Origin: a virus
Reading direction: 5' to 3' (one strand)
Length of the DNA stretch: 38,332 bases
Virus record (IMG/VR): IMGVR_UViG_3300025137_000102
Location: 1-38,332 of that record
Shown: positions 17,654 through 25,413 of the stretch, one piece after another
How positions within the stretch are numbered: position 1 is the stretch's first letter
Layout: each line of letters starts with the position of its first letter
The notes under the pieces: generated by a model
Told to the model about the DNA's origin: nothing
The model's input: the letters and a program-made list of their open reading frames with translations, nothing else
Databases searched by the model: none
Position numbers and translations under genes: made by a program

Positions 17654-18879
17654 TAATAATATATCCCCCTTGAAATATCTATTTGGGCATTGATCATACC
17701 ATGCCACCCATTGATCTTGTTCTTAGATATACAGATGTGTCTTACTATGTTATCTATCTCACTCGATCCTGTCTTGCCTATACCTATAATGATATCAGCT
17801 TCACCTGCCTTGCCTGTCTTGGAATTGTCAAGCATGGCATAATCAATAAACTGTCTGTCGTGAGCATCGTAACTTGCTTGGCTTACTGCCCACACAAGAC
17901 ACAGATTTCGTTTAGCTATCTCTCTTGCAGACACATAAGTTTCCTTCAAACGTTCATCTCCACGATTGTACTCACCACGTATTCTGAATTTGTCTAGCTG
18001 ATCACAGAACATGACATCAGGTTTGTTCAGCTTGGCATACTCATCTACCTCTTCTACAGATGTACCCACCGAATCCATGATAGTCAGGTACGGTTCTATC
18101 TCTGTCTTGTATCTATCTAGGAGACTAAACCTCTGTGCTACCATCTCCTCCTTTGTCAGTTCAAAGTATGATTGAATGATACGTAACTTGATTCGCTTGG
18201 CAGGTTCTTCGTTTGCCCAATACACAACCTGAAATCCTTGACGTATGTACGATGATGCAAGAAAGCAACAGAACGTTGTCTTACCCACTTCAGGTCTTGC
18301 AAACAAGATACCTAAGTTACCACGATCTAAACCTTTGATGTTCTCATTTATTAAGTTGAATGTGAATGGGAAATCATTGTCACCTGCTTCTTCAGATAAC
18401 AGTTCGTTTAAATCTTTGTCAACAATAGTGTAGGTTGTTTTGTCACCTATCCTACCATCATCTACACTTTCGATAAGTTTCTTTAACTCACCGAACTCAT
18501 CACTGTCACCAGTGAATATGTCTAATGCTTTCTCTCCTATCTGTCTAGCTTTGTCTCGCAGCCAAAGGTTGTTTACAATGTCAGTATGTAACTCATCGCT
18601 TTCTTTTGGTGCAATGAGTTTTACAATCATATCCTGTACACGATTCCTAGCTGAATCAGGCATGGCAGGATTACGATCATTGAATATTGTAGACAGTTCA
18701 GGAACAGACAGACTACGATCATACTTGGTATGTGAATAGACTATCGTATCGAATATATCTTTTAATTCATTGTCGAACATAGTCCGATCAATTTTATTTT
18801 TTACTTTGTTGAAGAAATCAATATTGAGACAAAAACCTAGTACTTGTCTGTCAATCGATATAACGCCTGATGAACTCAT
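17653..18879 (-). CDS. DnaB-family replicative helicase
   Basis: 408 residues, with AAGGGGA six bases before the ATG. The N-terminal about 150 residues are helical like a DnaB N-domain (primase-interacting); the RecA-like C-terminal domain has Walker A ARPEVGKTT (Lys200, Thr201), the catalytic Glu region WANEEPAKRI, Walker B-like PDVMFCDQL (Asp293), SQAS, and a C-terminal basic segment ISKNKINGWHG. It forms a hexamer that unwinds DNA ahead of the polymerase. The primase is a separate upstream gene overlapping by 29 bases, unlike T7 gp4, where the two domains are fused. Confidence 0.92.
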   Translation of the reverse strand: MSSSGVISIDRQVLGFCLNIDFFNKVKNKIDRTMFDNELKDIFDTIVYSHTKYDRSLSVPELSTIFNDRNPAMPDSARNRVQDMIVKLIAPKESDELHTDIVNNLWLRDKARQIGEKALDIFTGDSDEFGELKKLIESVDDGRIGDKTTYTIVDKDLNELLSEEAGDNDFPFTFNLINENIKGLDRGNLGILFARPEVGKTTFCCFLASSYIRQGFQVVYWANEEPAKRIKLRIIQSYFELTKEEMVAQRFSLLDRYKTEIEPYLTIMDSVGTSVEEVDEYAKLNKPDVMFCDQLDKFRIRGEYNRGDERLKETYVSAREIAKRNLCLVWAVSQASYDAHDRQFIDYAMLDNSKTGKAGEADIIIGIGKTGSSEIDNIVRHICISKNKINGWHGMINAQIDISRGIYY

Positions 18880-19633
18880 TTCTTTCCCCTTTTTCCATAT
18901 CTTTCAAATCCTTGTTCAAAACAATTAACTTAGTTGGAACATAGTTCCGTAACTTTCTTATCATCATGTATGCCTTAGACGTTGCATCTTTGTCAAGTGC
19001 TACATAAACTTTGTCAAATCTTTTTATTACATCGATGTGTTCATCAAGTAATGTTGTTCCCATCAATGCTATTCCAGTCGCAATTGTGCTAACAGTGCAA
19101 GCACTAGGACAATCTTCGACAATAATTCCACAAAATCCGTTTCCAGATAAAAAAGGATCTCTGCTATTTCCATATCTTCTCCATTTTGGTTTACTTCCAT
19201 TCAAACTTCTACCTGTACCATCGACTATCTTTCCGTCTTTCTTGACAAGGTACACTACTCTATCTTGTTGAAAGTCATATCGTATGTCAGCCAATCCATT
19301 TAGGTAAGCATCGTACGATCCTACTTTCTTTACATACGCTTCTGCTTCTTTACTTCGTGAAAGCGAAACAAATGTATTAGGTATGACAAAATCTGTGTCG
19401 TCTACTTTCTTATCGACACGTTCTTTAAATGCAACCTTTGAGTTCTCTTTAGTGAGTTGCACTCCTGTAGATCCCTTAGTGTGACAGTCAGCATGAAAGC
19501 AATACCATAGTCTTTCAAATCCTGTATCAGTTACACTAAAGGTGTTACTCCTATGACAAGCAGGGCAATCACCCCTATAACGCCCATAAGATACAACATG
19601 TAAATTTCCCACATAATTCTTTATCCATTCCAT
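18851..19633 (-). CDS. DNA primase with zinc ribbon and Toprim domain
   Basis: 260 residues from the ATG at 19633; an in-frame TTG at 19654 would add seven, and neither has a strong ribosome site. The N-terminal zinc ribbon is Cys23-x2-Cys26 with Cys45-x4-Cys50 (DCPACHR, WYCFHADC). The Toprim domain has Glu173 (IIVEDCPSA) and Asp214/Asp216 (VALDKDATSK). It makes RNA primers for lagging-strand synthesis and should act with the DnaB-type helicase that follows. It is the first gene of the leftward replication operon and lies next to the divergent control region. Confidence 0.92.
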   Translation of the reverse strand: MEWIKNYVGNLHVVSYGRYRGDCPACHRSNTFSVTDTGFERLWYCFHADCHTKGSTGVQLTKENSKVAFKERVDKKVDDTDFVIPNTFVSLSRSKEAEAYVKKVGSYDAYLNGLADIRYDFQQDRVVYLVKKDGKIVDGTGRSLNGSKPKWRRYGNSRDPFLSGNGFCGIIVEDCPSACTVSTIATGIALMGTTLLDEHIDVIKRFDKVYVALDKDATSKAYMMIRKLRNYVPTKLIVLNKDLKDMEKGERNEFIRRYID

Positions 19634-19654
19634 TTCCAAACCATTACTACGCAA

Positions 19655-19739
19655 TAAACTTTATGTCAAATAAAAAAATAATTTGACGTAATTTTAAATA
19701 CGTGGTATGTGTGTGAAACCCTTTGGGAGAATACACACT
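19655..19739. promoter_or_regulatory. Divergent promoter/operator region between replication and early operons
   Basis: This short gap separates the leftward primase start from the rightward early genes. It holds an 11-base inverted repeat (10 of 11 matched) whose arms each carry a TTGAC box pointing outward. On the plus strand, TTGACG (19683-19688), a 17-base spacer and TATGTG (19706-19711) form a moderate sigma70-type promoter. On the minus strand, TTGACA (19669-19664) is a good -35, but the -10 is weak or uncertain. Likely early control centre of the phage. Confidence 0.6.
19661..19691. repeat. Inverted repeat, candidate operator
   Basis: Arms ttatgtcaaat (19661-19671) and atttgacgtaa (19681-19691) are complementary at 10 of 11 positions around a nine-base A-rich spacer. 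Because both -35-like boxes lie inside the arms, one bound regulator could control both divergent operons. The adjacent ribbon-helix-helix-like gene is the obvious candidate. Confidence 0.65.
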
Positions 19740-19967
19740 ATGACTAGACCAAACAAACTATTTAAAGATACCACATCGTATAACTTAACGATAGAAAAAA
19801 AAGATTACGAAGAATTAAAAAAGTACTCGACAAAAGAATCTGATACGTTTAACATGCAAGTAAGTATTGCAGATTTAATTCGTACATCTGTCAAACTTTA
19901 CTTAGAGGATTTACATAAAGCATATGGAAAAGAAACAAACAAAGACAAGTGTGCAACAGAGAAGTGA
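19740..19967 (+). CDS. Small ribbon-helix-helix-like DNA-binding protein (candidate regulator)
   Basis: 75 residues from the ATG at 19740, with GGGAGA nine bases upstream; an ATG at 19707 lies inside the proposed -10 box and is rejected. The pattern SYNLTIEKKDYEELKKYS (strand then helix), then VSIADLIRTSVKLYLEDL (second helix, with the Ser-x-Ala-Asp-Leu-Ile-Arg turn), resembles Arc/CopG-type ribbon-helix-helix repressors, which bind inverted repeats as dimers. It is the first rightward early gene, directly beside an inverted repeat, so autoregulation and control of the replication operon are plausible. Fold and role are inferred; the sequence is short. Confidence 0.55.
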   Translation: MTRPNKLFKDTTSYNLTIEKKDYEELKKYSTKESDTFNMQVSIADLIRTSVKLYLEDLHKAYGKETNKDKCATEK

Positions 19968-20196
19968 CGGTATGTGGATTGTCGATGCAAAGTTGTCAGC
20001 AGTACGTATAGGATTACAAGACAAGGAATTTGTCAAACGTGGACACAATACAGATTACAGATTATGGGTAACCTGTTTTGTAGCCAAGACAAAAAATGCT
20101 TGTGTTGATTGGCTAAGAGACAATATGGCTATGTTGGATAAGCGAAGCCAGAAGTACTCTGTTAATGTCAGGCAACATAAGGAAAGCACTAACTAA
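19924..20196 (+). CDS. Small hypothetical early protein
   Basis: 90 residues from the ATG at 19924, overlapping the previous gene by 44 bases. A second in-frame ATG at 19972 has GAGAAG seven bases upstream, lies just past the previous stop and may be the true start (74 residues). The core (MWIVDAKLSAVRIGLQDKEF, YRLWVTCFVAKTKNACVDWL) is mixed alpha/beta with no known motif. The stop lies in the left arm of a 12-base-pair hairpin, and an intrinsic terminator follows at 20251. Confidence 0.55.
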   Translation: MEKKQTKTSVQQRSDGMWIVDAKLSAVRIGLQDKEFVKRGHNTDYRLWVTCFVAKTKNACVDWLRDNMAMLDKRSQKYSVNVRQHKESTN

Positions 20197-20222
20197 CTTT
20201 TCCTTTCATAAGTTGGTGCTTT
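20183..20222 (+). other. RNA hairpin at the end of an early transcript
   Basis: AAAGCACTAACT (20183-20194) can pair with AGTTGGTGCTTT (20211-20222) over 12 base pairs with one G-U, enclosing a 16-base loop. It has no T-run, so it is not an intrinsic terminator by itself; it sits about 30 bases before one. A processing or stability element is possible. Confidence 0.4.
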
Positions 20223-20250
20223 CATAAGCTCATATTTCTCCTTACGTTGA

Positions 20251-20290
20251 AGAGGGGAGCAACCTTAAAAGTTGCTCCTCTTTTTTTTTT
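20251..20290 (+). terminator. Rho-independent terminator
   Basis: GGAGCAAC and GTTGCTCC form a perfect eight-pair stem, extended by flanking agag/ctct with a small bulge, with the loop cttaaaa, followed by ten or more T residues. It closes the short first early transcript before the promoter that begins two bases later. Confidence 0.9.
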
Positions 20291-20291
20291 G

Positions 20292-20321
20292 TTGACAAGT
20301 GTTTTTAGTTAGTTGTATAAG
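20292..20321 (+). promoter_or_regulatory. Strong sigma70-like promoter for the early/accessory block
   Basis: TTGACA (20292-20297), an 18-base spacer and TATAAG (20316-20321). It lies immediately after a terminator and about 55 bases before the first gene of the methyltransferase block, so it very likely drives 20378 onward. Confidence 0.75.
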
Positions 20322-20328
20322 TTTCCCT

Positions 20329-20343
20329 GAGTGATATACACTC
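20329..20343 (+). promoter_or_regulatory. Operator-like palindrome at the transcription start
   Basis: GAGTG (20329-20333) and CACTC (20339-20343) form a perfect five-base inverted repeat around atata, placed about 8-22 bases after the -10 box, where a repressor would block initiation. It is short, so chance is possible. Confidence 0.35.
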
Positions 20344-20377
20344 CTATACTAAGAACAGTTAAATGAAAGGAAACAGT

Positions 20378-20611
20378 ATGGCTAAGAAAACAGAATGGGA
20401 AATAGAGAGAGATAAGCAAGTCGCTTTACGAACAAAGGCTATGAAGTCTCTTACTCCTGAACAATTAAGTACAATCAAAAAAGTTTTCATAACATTGGAA
20501 ACAGTCATGTATAATATAAGAGAGATAGATGATATCTATTTGACAGATATAAAAGAGATGGATATCTGTATGTGGCAATTAAAGAATGAATTTAATTTGG
20601 GGAAAGACTAA
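20378..20611 (+). CDS. Small charged helical protein, unknown
   Basis: 77 residues from the ATG at 20378, which has AAAGGA six bases upstream; the ATG at 20363 is part of the recurring leader ATGAAAGGA and is not the start. The sequence is helical and charged (KTEWEIERDKQVALRTKAMKS, then TPEQLSTIKKVF). No family recognised. It is the first gene after the strong promoter and is TAATG-coupled to the next small gene. Confidence 0.55.
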   Translation: MAKKTEWEIERDKQVALRTKAMKSLTPEQLSTIKKVFITLETVMYNIREIDDIYLTDIKEMDICMWQLKNEFNLGKD

Positions 20612-20775
20612 TGCAAATAGGAGATAGAATAAAAGTTATAGATCAAGAAATTTACGGTAAAATAATTTTTGATCATGGAAAAGAAATTGTTATTGAAGAT
20701 GAAGATGCAGAAACAAATGATAATCAGCTTTGTTTTAAAAAATCAGAAGTGGAGATAACGAATGAATTGGCTTAA
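20611..20775 (+). CDS. Small SH3-like hypothetical protein (54 residues)
   Basis: A short gene that fills the gap before the methyltransferase. ATG at 20611 overlaps the previous TAA, with GGGGA upstream, and the stop at 20773-20775 lies 14 bases inside the methyltransferase gene. The product begins MQIGDRIKVIDQEIYGKI and continues with FDHGKEIVIEDEDAE, a short-strand pattern with GD-R-I-V and G-K-I turns like small SH3/KOW beta barrels. No function can be assigned. Tight overlap on both sides, a ribosome site and a sensible composition support it as real. Confidence 0.6.
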   Translation: MQIGDRIKVIDQEIYGKIIFDHGKEIVIEDEDAETNDNQLCFKKSEVEITNELA

Positions 20776-21916
20776 CTTATGTAGTGGTGGCGAGATAGGT
20801 CGCCAAGCAGTAAAAGAGTTGGGGTTACCTGTAACTAATTGGTTTAGCTCTGAGATAGATAAGTTTGCTATCAAGGTAGCTCAAGATAATCATAGGGATA
20901 TAATTCATATAGGTGATATAAGAAATGTCATTGATGTGACAAGAAACTTACCTATAGATGTTATTCTATGTGGATCGCCTTGTCAGGGATTTTCTGTGGC
21001 AGGCAAAGGTTTAAACTTTGAACATCCTCAATCGAAGTTGTTCTTTGATTTTGTCAAGATATACAAATATCACTACGAACGCTTTCCTCAATGTAAGTTG
21101 TTGTTTGAGAACGTGCGTATGAAAAAAGAATGGCAAGATATTATTCTGAATACACTACAAGAGATCAATCCTAACTTGAAACTTCACATGATCAATTCAT
21201 CTATTGTATCTGCACAGAACAGACTACGTATGTACATAACAGATTTTGAGTTCGACATACCTGAAGATAAGAATGTCAAACTTCGTGATATAATAGAATG
21301 TGGTTGTGTAGATAGGGAGAAGTCTTATTGTCTAGATGCAAACTATTGGAAAGGTGGTAACTTGAAAATGTATTTTGAGAAGTCACGTAGACAGTTGGTA
21401 TTTGGAGATGGTTGCAAACAGGTTGGGATAGCTGATCTGAATGGACATGACATACTAAAGCGTGTCTATTCTATCGAGGGCAAGTCACCTACATTGAATA
21501 CGTGTAATGGTGGTAATCGAGAACCTAAAATTGTCTGTGGGGATAAACCTTTGAAGTCAGCATCAATCACAGGTCGTAGACTAGACAGACAAGGTATACG
21601 CAAGGATAACGATCTAACTGTTCCAATTACCCAAACCTTAGAAGTATCTGATTCTGATAAGTCACGGTGCTTATCTACATTGACTAAGGATACAGTTGTA
21701 TCGCCTTTGCCAAAAGGTAGGTATCCTGATGCTTATGGAGAAAACGCTTTACATTGGAGAAAGCTTACTGTAAAGGAATGTTGTCGGTTGCAAACGTTAC
21801 CTGATGATTACTGTAAAGCAGTTAGTAATAGTCAAGGCTACAAAATACTTGGGAACGGTTGGACTAACGAAGTCATTAAGTTTATTTTGAAAGGAAAAGT
21901 TAATGAAAGTAAGTAA
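20762..21916 (+). CDS. C5-cytosine DNA methyltransferase
   Basis: 384 residues, with GGAG seven bases before the ATG. It transfers methyl groups from SAM to cytosine C5. Motifs in order: I (LNLCSGGEIG, residues 4-13), IV with catalytic Cys74 (GSPCQGFS), VI with Glu116 (LFENVR), VIII (AQNRLRMYI), IX-like (KECCRLQTLPDDYC) and X (YKILGNGWTNEVI). The target-recognition region lies between about 175 and 320. The FENVR form of motif VI resembles phage and DNMT3-like enzymes more than classical bacterial Dcm. No restriction enzyme is adjacent, so it is an orphan enzyme, probably protecting phage DNA or marking it. It overlaps the next gene by 14 bases. Confidence 0.93.
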   Translation: MNWLNLCSGGEIGRQAVKELGLPVTNWFSSEIDKFAIKVAQDNHRDIIHIGDIRNVIDVTRNLPIDVILCGSPCQGFSVAGKGLNFEHPQSKLFFDFVKIYKYHYERFPQCKLLFENVRMKKEWQDIILNTLQEINPNLKLHMINSSIVSAQNRLRMYITDFEFDIPEDKNVKLRDIIECGCVDREKSYCLDANYWKGGNLKMYFEKSRRQLVFGDGCKQVGIADLNGHDILKRVYSIEGKSPTLNTCNGGNREPKIVCGDKPLKSASITGRRLDRQGIRKDNDLTVPITQTLEVSDSDKSRCLSTLTKDTVVSPLPKGRYPDAYGENALHWRKLTVKECCRLQTLPDDYCKAVSNSQGYKILGNGWTNEVIKFILKGKVNESK

Positions 21917-22772
21917 ATTAATTCATGATCTACATGAAGAAATAGATGAGGTAACAAAACAAAATGTTGGCTTACGAAATGCGAATGAGATATATAGTAA
22001 ACAAAATATTGATCTACGTAAAAACCAAGATCAGGATAGTCTGAATAGAGAACTAAGCTCTTCCAAGATAGGTAACGTTATACAAGAACGAACTATCAAA
22101 GATTTGAAAATGGAAATCGAATCACTCAAGAAAGAGAATAAGATATTCAAGAAAGACAATCATTTGTTTAGACAAGATAACGCTGATCTTAAAGCTAAGT
22201 TAGAAGATGAGAGTGAGTCTAAGTGGGATAGGAAAGTCAACGATAGCATAGAAGAAGATGAACCTTTTCATACAACAATATATGATGAGAACATGAAGAG
22301 GTTAGCCTATCTAGAAAATCACGTTGCTGAAAACAGATATGTGTTTACTGAAATACCTAACACACCTGAAAACTTAAAGATGGTAAAGTTGATGAAGAAA
22401 CACATCAACAAAAGAAAGTACACTTTACGTTGGCGTGGTCAGTATCTTTTGGATGGAGAAGATTGGAGGAAGTATACATATGGACAACCTTTGTCAAAGT
22501 CCAAATGTATTCGTGTCTATATAGATAGCAAGGCTTATTCAGTAGACACAGTTGAGGGATTCAATGCAAACGAAGTTGATACAATCATAGATGCTCTGAA
22601 CTGTTGGGAAGATAAGTTGTCAGTAGATTTCTACAAAAGTGACACAGTAACACAGTTGCTTAACTATTTTGAATCTATGCGACTACACCTTGAGAACTCT
22701 GCATCAACACCTATTAAAGATAACGTCAACATTGTTATTCCGAAAGGAGACAAACAGTGTCACACCAAATGA
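21903..22772 (+). CDS. Coiled-coil protein, unknown function
   Basis: 289 residues, with AAAGGA seven bases before the ATG, inside the 3' end of the methyltransferase gene. Residues 1-105 form a long coiled coil (KLIHDLHEEIDEVTKQN, DLKMEIESLKKENKIFKKD), followed by an acidic linker and a folded C-terminal half with WRGQYLLDGEDWRKYTYGQ, VYIDSKAYSVDT and LNYFESMRLHLE. I recognise no domain in that half. Genetic linkage with the methyltransferase suggests co-expression, not necessarily a complex. Confidence 0.65.
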   Translation: MKVSKLIHDLHEEIDEVTKQNVGLRNANEIYSKQNIDLRKNQDQDSLNRELSSSKIGNVIQERTIKDLKMEIESLKKENKIFKKDNHLFRQDNADLKAKLEDESESKWDRKVNDSIEEDEPFHTTIYDENMKRLAYLENHVAENRYVFTEIPNTPENLKMVKLMKKHINKRKYTLRWRGQYLLDGEDWRKYTYGQPLSKSKCIRVYIDSKAYSVDTVEGFNANEVDTIIDALNCWEDKLSVDFYKSDTVTQLLNYFESMRLHLENSASTPIKDNVNIVIPKGDKQCHTK

Positions 22773-22948
22773 ATGACAAAATCGTAGACTGTATAAATGA
22801 CGAGTGGGATGACATGACACGTGATCTTAAAGATTGGCTTAAAAGTCGTAAGGATGATAGCATAGATTCCCATATAGTTTACAACAAACTAACCTATCTA
22901 GAACGTGTGTGGAAACGAGAAAGATTTGACAGTTACCCTGATAGCTGA
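22757..22948 (+). CDS. Small acidic hypothetical protein with GTG start
   Basis: 63 residues. The GTG at 22757 has an excellent ribosome site (AAGGAG, seven bases upstream) inside the previous gene; the ATG at 22769 would be four codons shorter with poorer spacing. Helical and charged (CINDEWDDMTRDLKDWLKSRKDD), no recognised family. Confidence 0.55.
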   Translation: MSHQMNDKIVDCINDEWDDMTRDLKDWLKSRKDDSIDSHIVYNKLTYLERVWKRERFDSYPDS

Positions 22949-22983
22949 TAATAATAATCTAAACAGACAGAGAAAGGAAACAT

Positions 22984-23562
22984 ATGTCTAACACAGATAG
23001 AGTAAGAGCTTATTATAATCTTCATCGAAAGTGCTTTTCTGTACAGGATTACAAAACAGGATTGGTTGTGGAACACACTAACAAGTTGCGTTTTACCAAT
23101 GCTATGTTTGTCGTCAGGAAGTCAGGAAATGAGAAAGTCAAAAAAGAGGGCAGAAAGAATGTCCACGCTTTTGTCAACGGTATACGCCAACCTAAATGGA
23201 TGACACCACACTTGAGTTATCAGGAAGTAAAGTACAACCCACACACAATGGATTACTTCAAGTACAAAAGAGTTATGACTACTTGTGATAATCTATGGCT
23301 TGACGTGGATAGGCATTGGATAGGTAATGTTTGGTTGTTTATGTTTGATGGTAAACCTTGTATCTATGCAGACATTGACAAACTTGATGACACTAAAGTT
23401 TTGAAGAATGACAAACCAAGCGACACTAAAGAAGAACCACTAATGGTAATAAAAGATGAAACTACCATTAAAAGGATTTATTCAGGTGGTGGATTTTCGA
23501 TGGAATTTTTAAGGAAAAAGCAAAGGCAAATCAAAAATAAAAATAAACTTCTTGCAATCTAG
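22984..23562 (+). CDS. Conserved phage protein with KNVHAFVNG motif, unknown function
   Basis: 192 residues, with AAAGGA five bases before the ATG. The pattern YNLHRKCFSVQD, VVEHTNKL, FVVRKSGNEKV, then RKNVHAFVNG and VKYNPHTMDYF belongs to a phage hypothetical-protein family I recognise by this motif, which is widespread but of unknown function. It is a beta-rich N-terminal domain. The C-terminal about 50 residues are lysine-rich and low complexity (KKQRQIKNKNK), which could contact nucleic acid. It sits in the early block between the coiled-coil and DUF932 genes. Confidence 0.6.
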   Translation: MSNTDRVRAYYNLHRKCFSVQDYKTGLVVEHTNKLRFTNAMFVVRKSGNEKVKKEGRKNVHAFVNGIRQPKWMTPHLSYQEVKYNPHTMDYFKYKRVMTTCDNLWLDVDRHWIGNVWLFMFDGKPCIYADIDKLDDTKVLKNDKPSDTKEEPLMVIKDETTIKRIYSGGGFSMEFLRKKQRQIKNKNKLLAI

Positions 23563-23620
23563 TCTAGATAGTTTAGAAGATTAAGTACGTTCAATTTTAA
23601 TTTAACTGAAAGGAAATAAA

Positions 23621-24634
23621 ATGAACTATATTGTAAATGACTTCAATCATGAAGTAAAAACTCATAAAGATTTTAGAGATGTAAGTTTTTATGAAGATAA
23701 TTCCAAAATAACTAAAGTTGATCTTCAGGCATTAATTCCTGTAGGCGTTAAATCTCATCCAATGGATGCAGAAGTTTTGGATACTCAAAAGCTTGATGGC
23801 TATTTTGGTTTATACAATTCTAGTCTAGATAAGTTATTAAAAACTCGCCCTGTTTCTAATACTTATCAATTAGTAGCTCATCATGAATTATTTAATGAAC
23901 AAGCTAAAATACTTTCTCAATCTGATTTGCCACTAGATAATATAACCGTAAAAGATCAGCTTTATAAAGATGGTTTGCAAGCTCATAGAACAATATTTTT
24001 TCATGATCTAGAAACTACCGTATCCAATAATAAAGATAAGGTTTTATCTAGAATTGATATCTTTAATAGTTGTGATATGTCATGGAGCTTTCAAGTTTTC
24101 TCAGGTGCTTATCGTGATCTATGTAGAAATACTTTAGTTTTTGGTGGACAAAAAGCGTATCATCAACAAGCCAAACATACTAGAAACTTATCGACTACGG
24201 CTTTAATGACTAAAGCAAGTATTGGTTTGGAATTTTGGAATAACCAAAAAGAAACAATGTTAAATTGGCGTGCTAAAGATTTGTCGCCTGAACAGTTTGG
24301 GAATATTCTTAAAAATACTATCTGTAAAAAGAAAAGTAAATCTGCTGAACTTAATCTTACCAATCCAATAAATGAAACTAAGATGAATTATTTATTAGAT
24401 AGGTTTGAAAAGGAAACACCTGATCTAGGTAATACTATGTGGGCAGGCTATAATGCTTTAACACATTGGGCAACGCATACTGATGAAACTATCGAAAAAG
24501 AAATTGATAATAAGTTAGTCAAAATTAGATCAGGTAAAAGTACTGCTGATGTTCCAAGCGTTCAACGAACACGTAATGACGAAGTAAGGCAAGTTATTGA
24601 ATGTGAAAGTTGGAAAGAGTTAGAGATCGCTTAA
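23621..24634 (+). CDS. DUF932 family protein
   Basis: 337 residues, with AAAGGA six bases before the ATG. The DUF932 layout is visible: LVAHHELFNEQAKIL, then LQAHRTIFFHDLET, SWSFQVFSGAYRDLCRNTLVF (residues about 150-175) and a C-terminal MWAGYNALTHWATHT. This family is common on phages and plasmids; its biochemical role is not established. The gene is much more AT-rich than the methyltransferase upstream, marking the start of a low-GC stretch running to 26642. TAATG-coupled to a tiny membrane gene. Confidence 0.85.
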   Translation: MNYIVNDFNHEVKTHKDFRDVSFYEDNSKITKVDLQALIPVGVKSHPMDAEVLDTQKLDGYFGLYNSSLDKLLKTRPVSNTYQLVAHHELFNEQAKILSQSDLPLDNITVKDQLYKDGLQAHRTIFFHDLETTVSNNKDKVLSRIDIFNSCDMSWSFQVFSGAYRDLCRNTLVFGGQKAYHQQAKHTRNLSTTALMTKASIGLEFWNNQKETMLNWRAKDLSPEQFGNILKNTICKKKSKSAELNLTNPINETKMNYLLDRFEKETPDLGNTMWAGYNALTHWATHTDETIEKEIDNKLVKIRSGKSTADVPSVQRTRNDEVRQVIECESWKELEIA

Positions 24635-24726
24635 TGAATGATGGCTTAGAACTCGCATATGTCGTTTACAGAACAGTTGTCGTTATACTGTTCTGTTTAA
24701 TTATTTACGCAATTATTCAATGGTAA
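24634..24726 (+). CDS. 30-residue single-pass membrane protein
   Basis: ATG at 24634 lies in the TAATG that ends DUF932, and the stop is at 24724-24726. The product begins MNDGLELAYVVYRT, followed by a hydrophobic run VVVILFCLIIYAII and ends QW. This is one clear transmembrane helix with almost nothing else. Translational coupling and the short gap to the next ribosome site support it as a real gene. A membrane-disrupting or partner-anchoring role is possible; nothing more can be said. Confidence 0.55.
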   Translation: MNDGLELAYVVYRTVVVILFCLIIYAIIQW

Positions 24727-24743
24727 ATGAAAGGAACTTTTGA

Positions 24744-24974
24744 ATGAAAGATAACCATATAAATAAAACCAAACTTCACGTTTGTGTTATTTGTGCAGAA
24801 ACAATTAAACCAAAACTGTTGGGTTTGGATAAGGATGGCAATAAACATTATTGGTATGATGGCAATAATGCTGAACCTATTGCTAACGGTAAATGTTGTG
24901 ACAATTGCAATTCATTTGTAGTTTTACCACAAAGATTTACTGATTTACAAATGTCAATAATGGAAAGGAAATAA
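24744..24974 (+). CDS. Small zinc-ribbon protein
   Basis: 76 residues, with AAAGGA eight bases upstream. Cys14-x2-Cys17 (VCVICAET) and Cys51/Cys52-x2-Cys55 (KCCDNCNSFVVLPQR) form a zinc ribbon. The C-C-D-x-C-N ending followed by VLPQR is typical of small phage zinc proteins of unknown function. A DNA-binding or regulatory role is likely but unproven. Confidence 0.7.
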   Translation: MKDNHINKTKLHVCVICAETIKPKLLGLDKDGNKHYWYDGNNAEPIANGKCCDNCNSFVVLPQRFTDLQMSIMERK

Positions 24975-24975
24975 T

Positions 24976-25326
24976 ATGAAAACATTAACAGACATTGATA
25001 CGCAAATAGACGCAATTAAAGAAGTGTCTAGTAACGCATTAACCAAACACGGTTTTAGTAGATCAAGACAAAGGATTTTTGATCTATCGAATGAACTTAG
25101 CAATTCATGGACAAACTATAAAATTATACATGGCAAGACATATTACAAAGAGCTAACGCTATTTGTGGTTACACGTTCTGCTAAAGGTTTACGTTATAGA
25201 TCAATAATAAAAAGATCAGGTTTACATGCCGTAACCGTTCATGATTGTTTGAGTCAATTAATTCAAGATGGATTAGTTTTAAAAAAAATAAATAATGATA
25301 GGCTAATTTATCGTGCAAAAAAATAA
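24976..25326 (+). CDS. Winged-helix DNA-binding protein
   Basis: 116 residues, with AAAGGA six bases before the ATG. The C-terminal half reads LRYRSIIKRSGLHAVTVHDCLSQL, then a wing-like DGLVLKKINNDRLIYRAKK, matching a winged helix-turn-helix: helix, turn, recognition helix beginning at HAVTVHD, and a two-strand wing. The N-terminal half is helical and may dimerise. Probably a transcription regulator of the phage. It ends its transcript: an intrinsic terminator begins 33 bases downstream. Confidence 0.65.
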   Translation: MKTLTDIDTQIDAIKEVSSNALTKHGFSRSRQRIFDLSNELSNSWTNYKIIHGKTYYKELTLFVVTRSAKGLRYRSIIKRSGLHAVTVHDCLSQLIQDGLVLKKINNDRLIYRAKK

Positions 25327-25358
25327 CTTGCATTAAATAAAAATATCATTTTATAATC

Positions 25359-25389
25359 AGGCTAGGTTAGAAATTAATCTAGCCTTTTT
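25359..25389 (+). terminator. Rho-independent terminator
   Basis: An 11-base-pair stem starting AGGCTAG and ending CTAGCCT, with one G-U pair and a five-base loop (gaaat), followed directly by TTTTT. It separates the winged-helix gene from the next small-gene cluster. Confidence 0.88.
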
Positions 25390-25413
25390 ACGTTTATGAA
25401 AGGATTTCTTAAA

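Noticed and set aside
19707-19739. ATG at 19707 as start of the ribbon-helix-helix-like gene
   Set aside because: It lies in the proposed -10 box and has no ribosome site; the ATG at 19740 has GGGAGA at good spacing.
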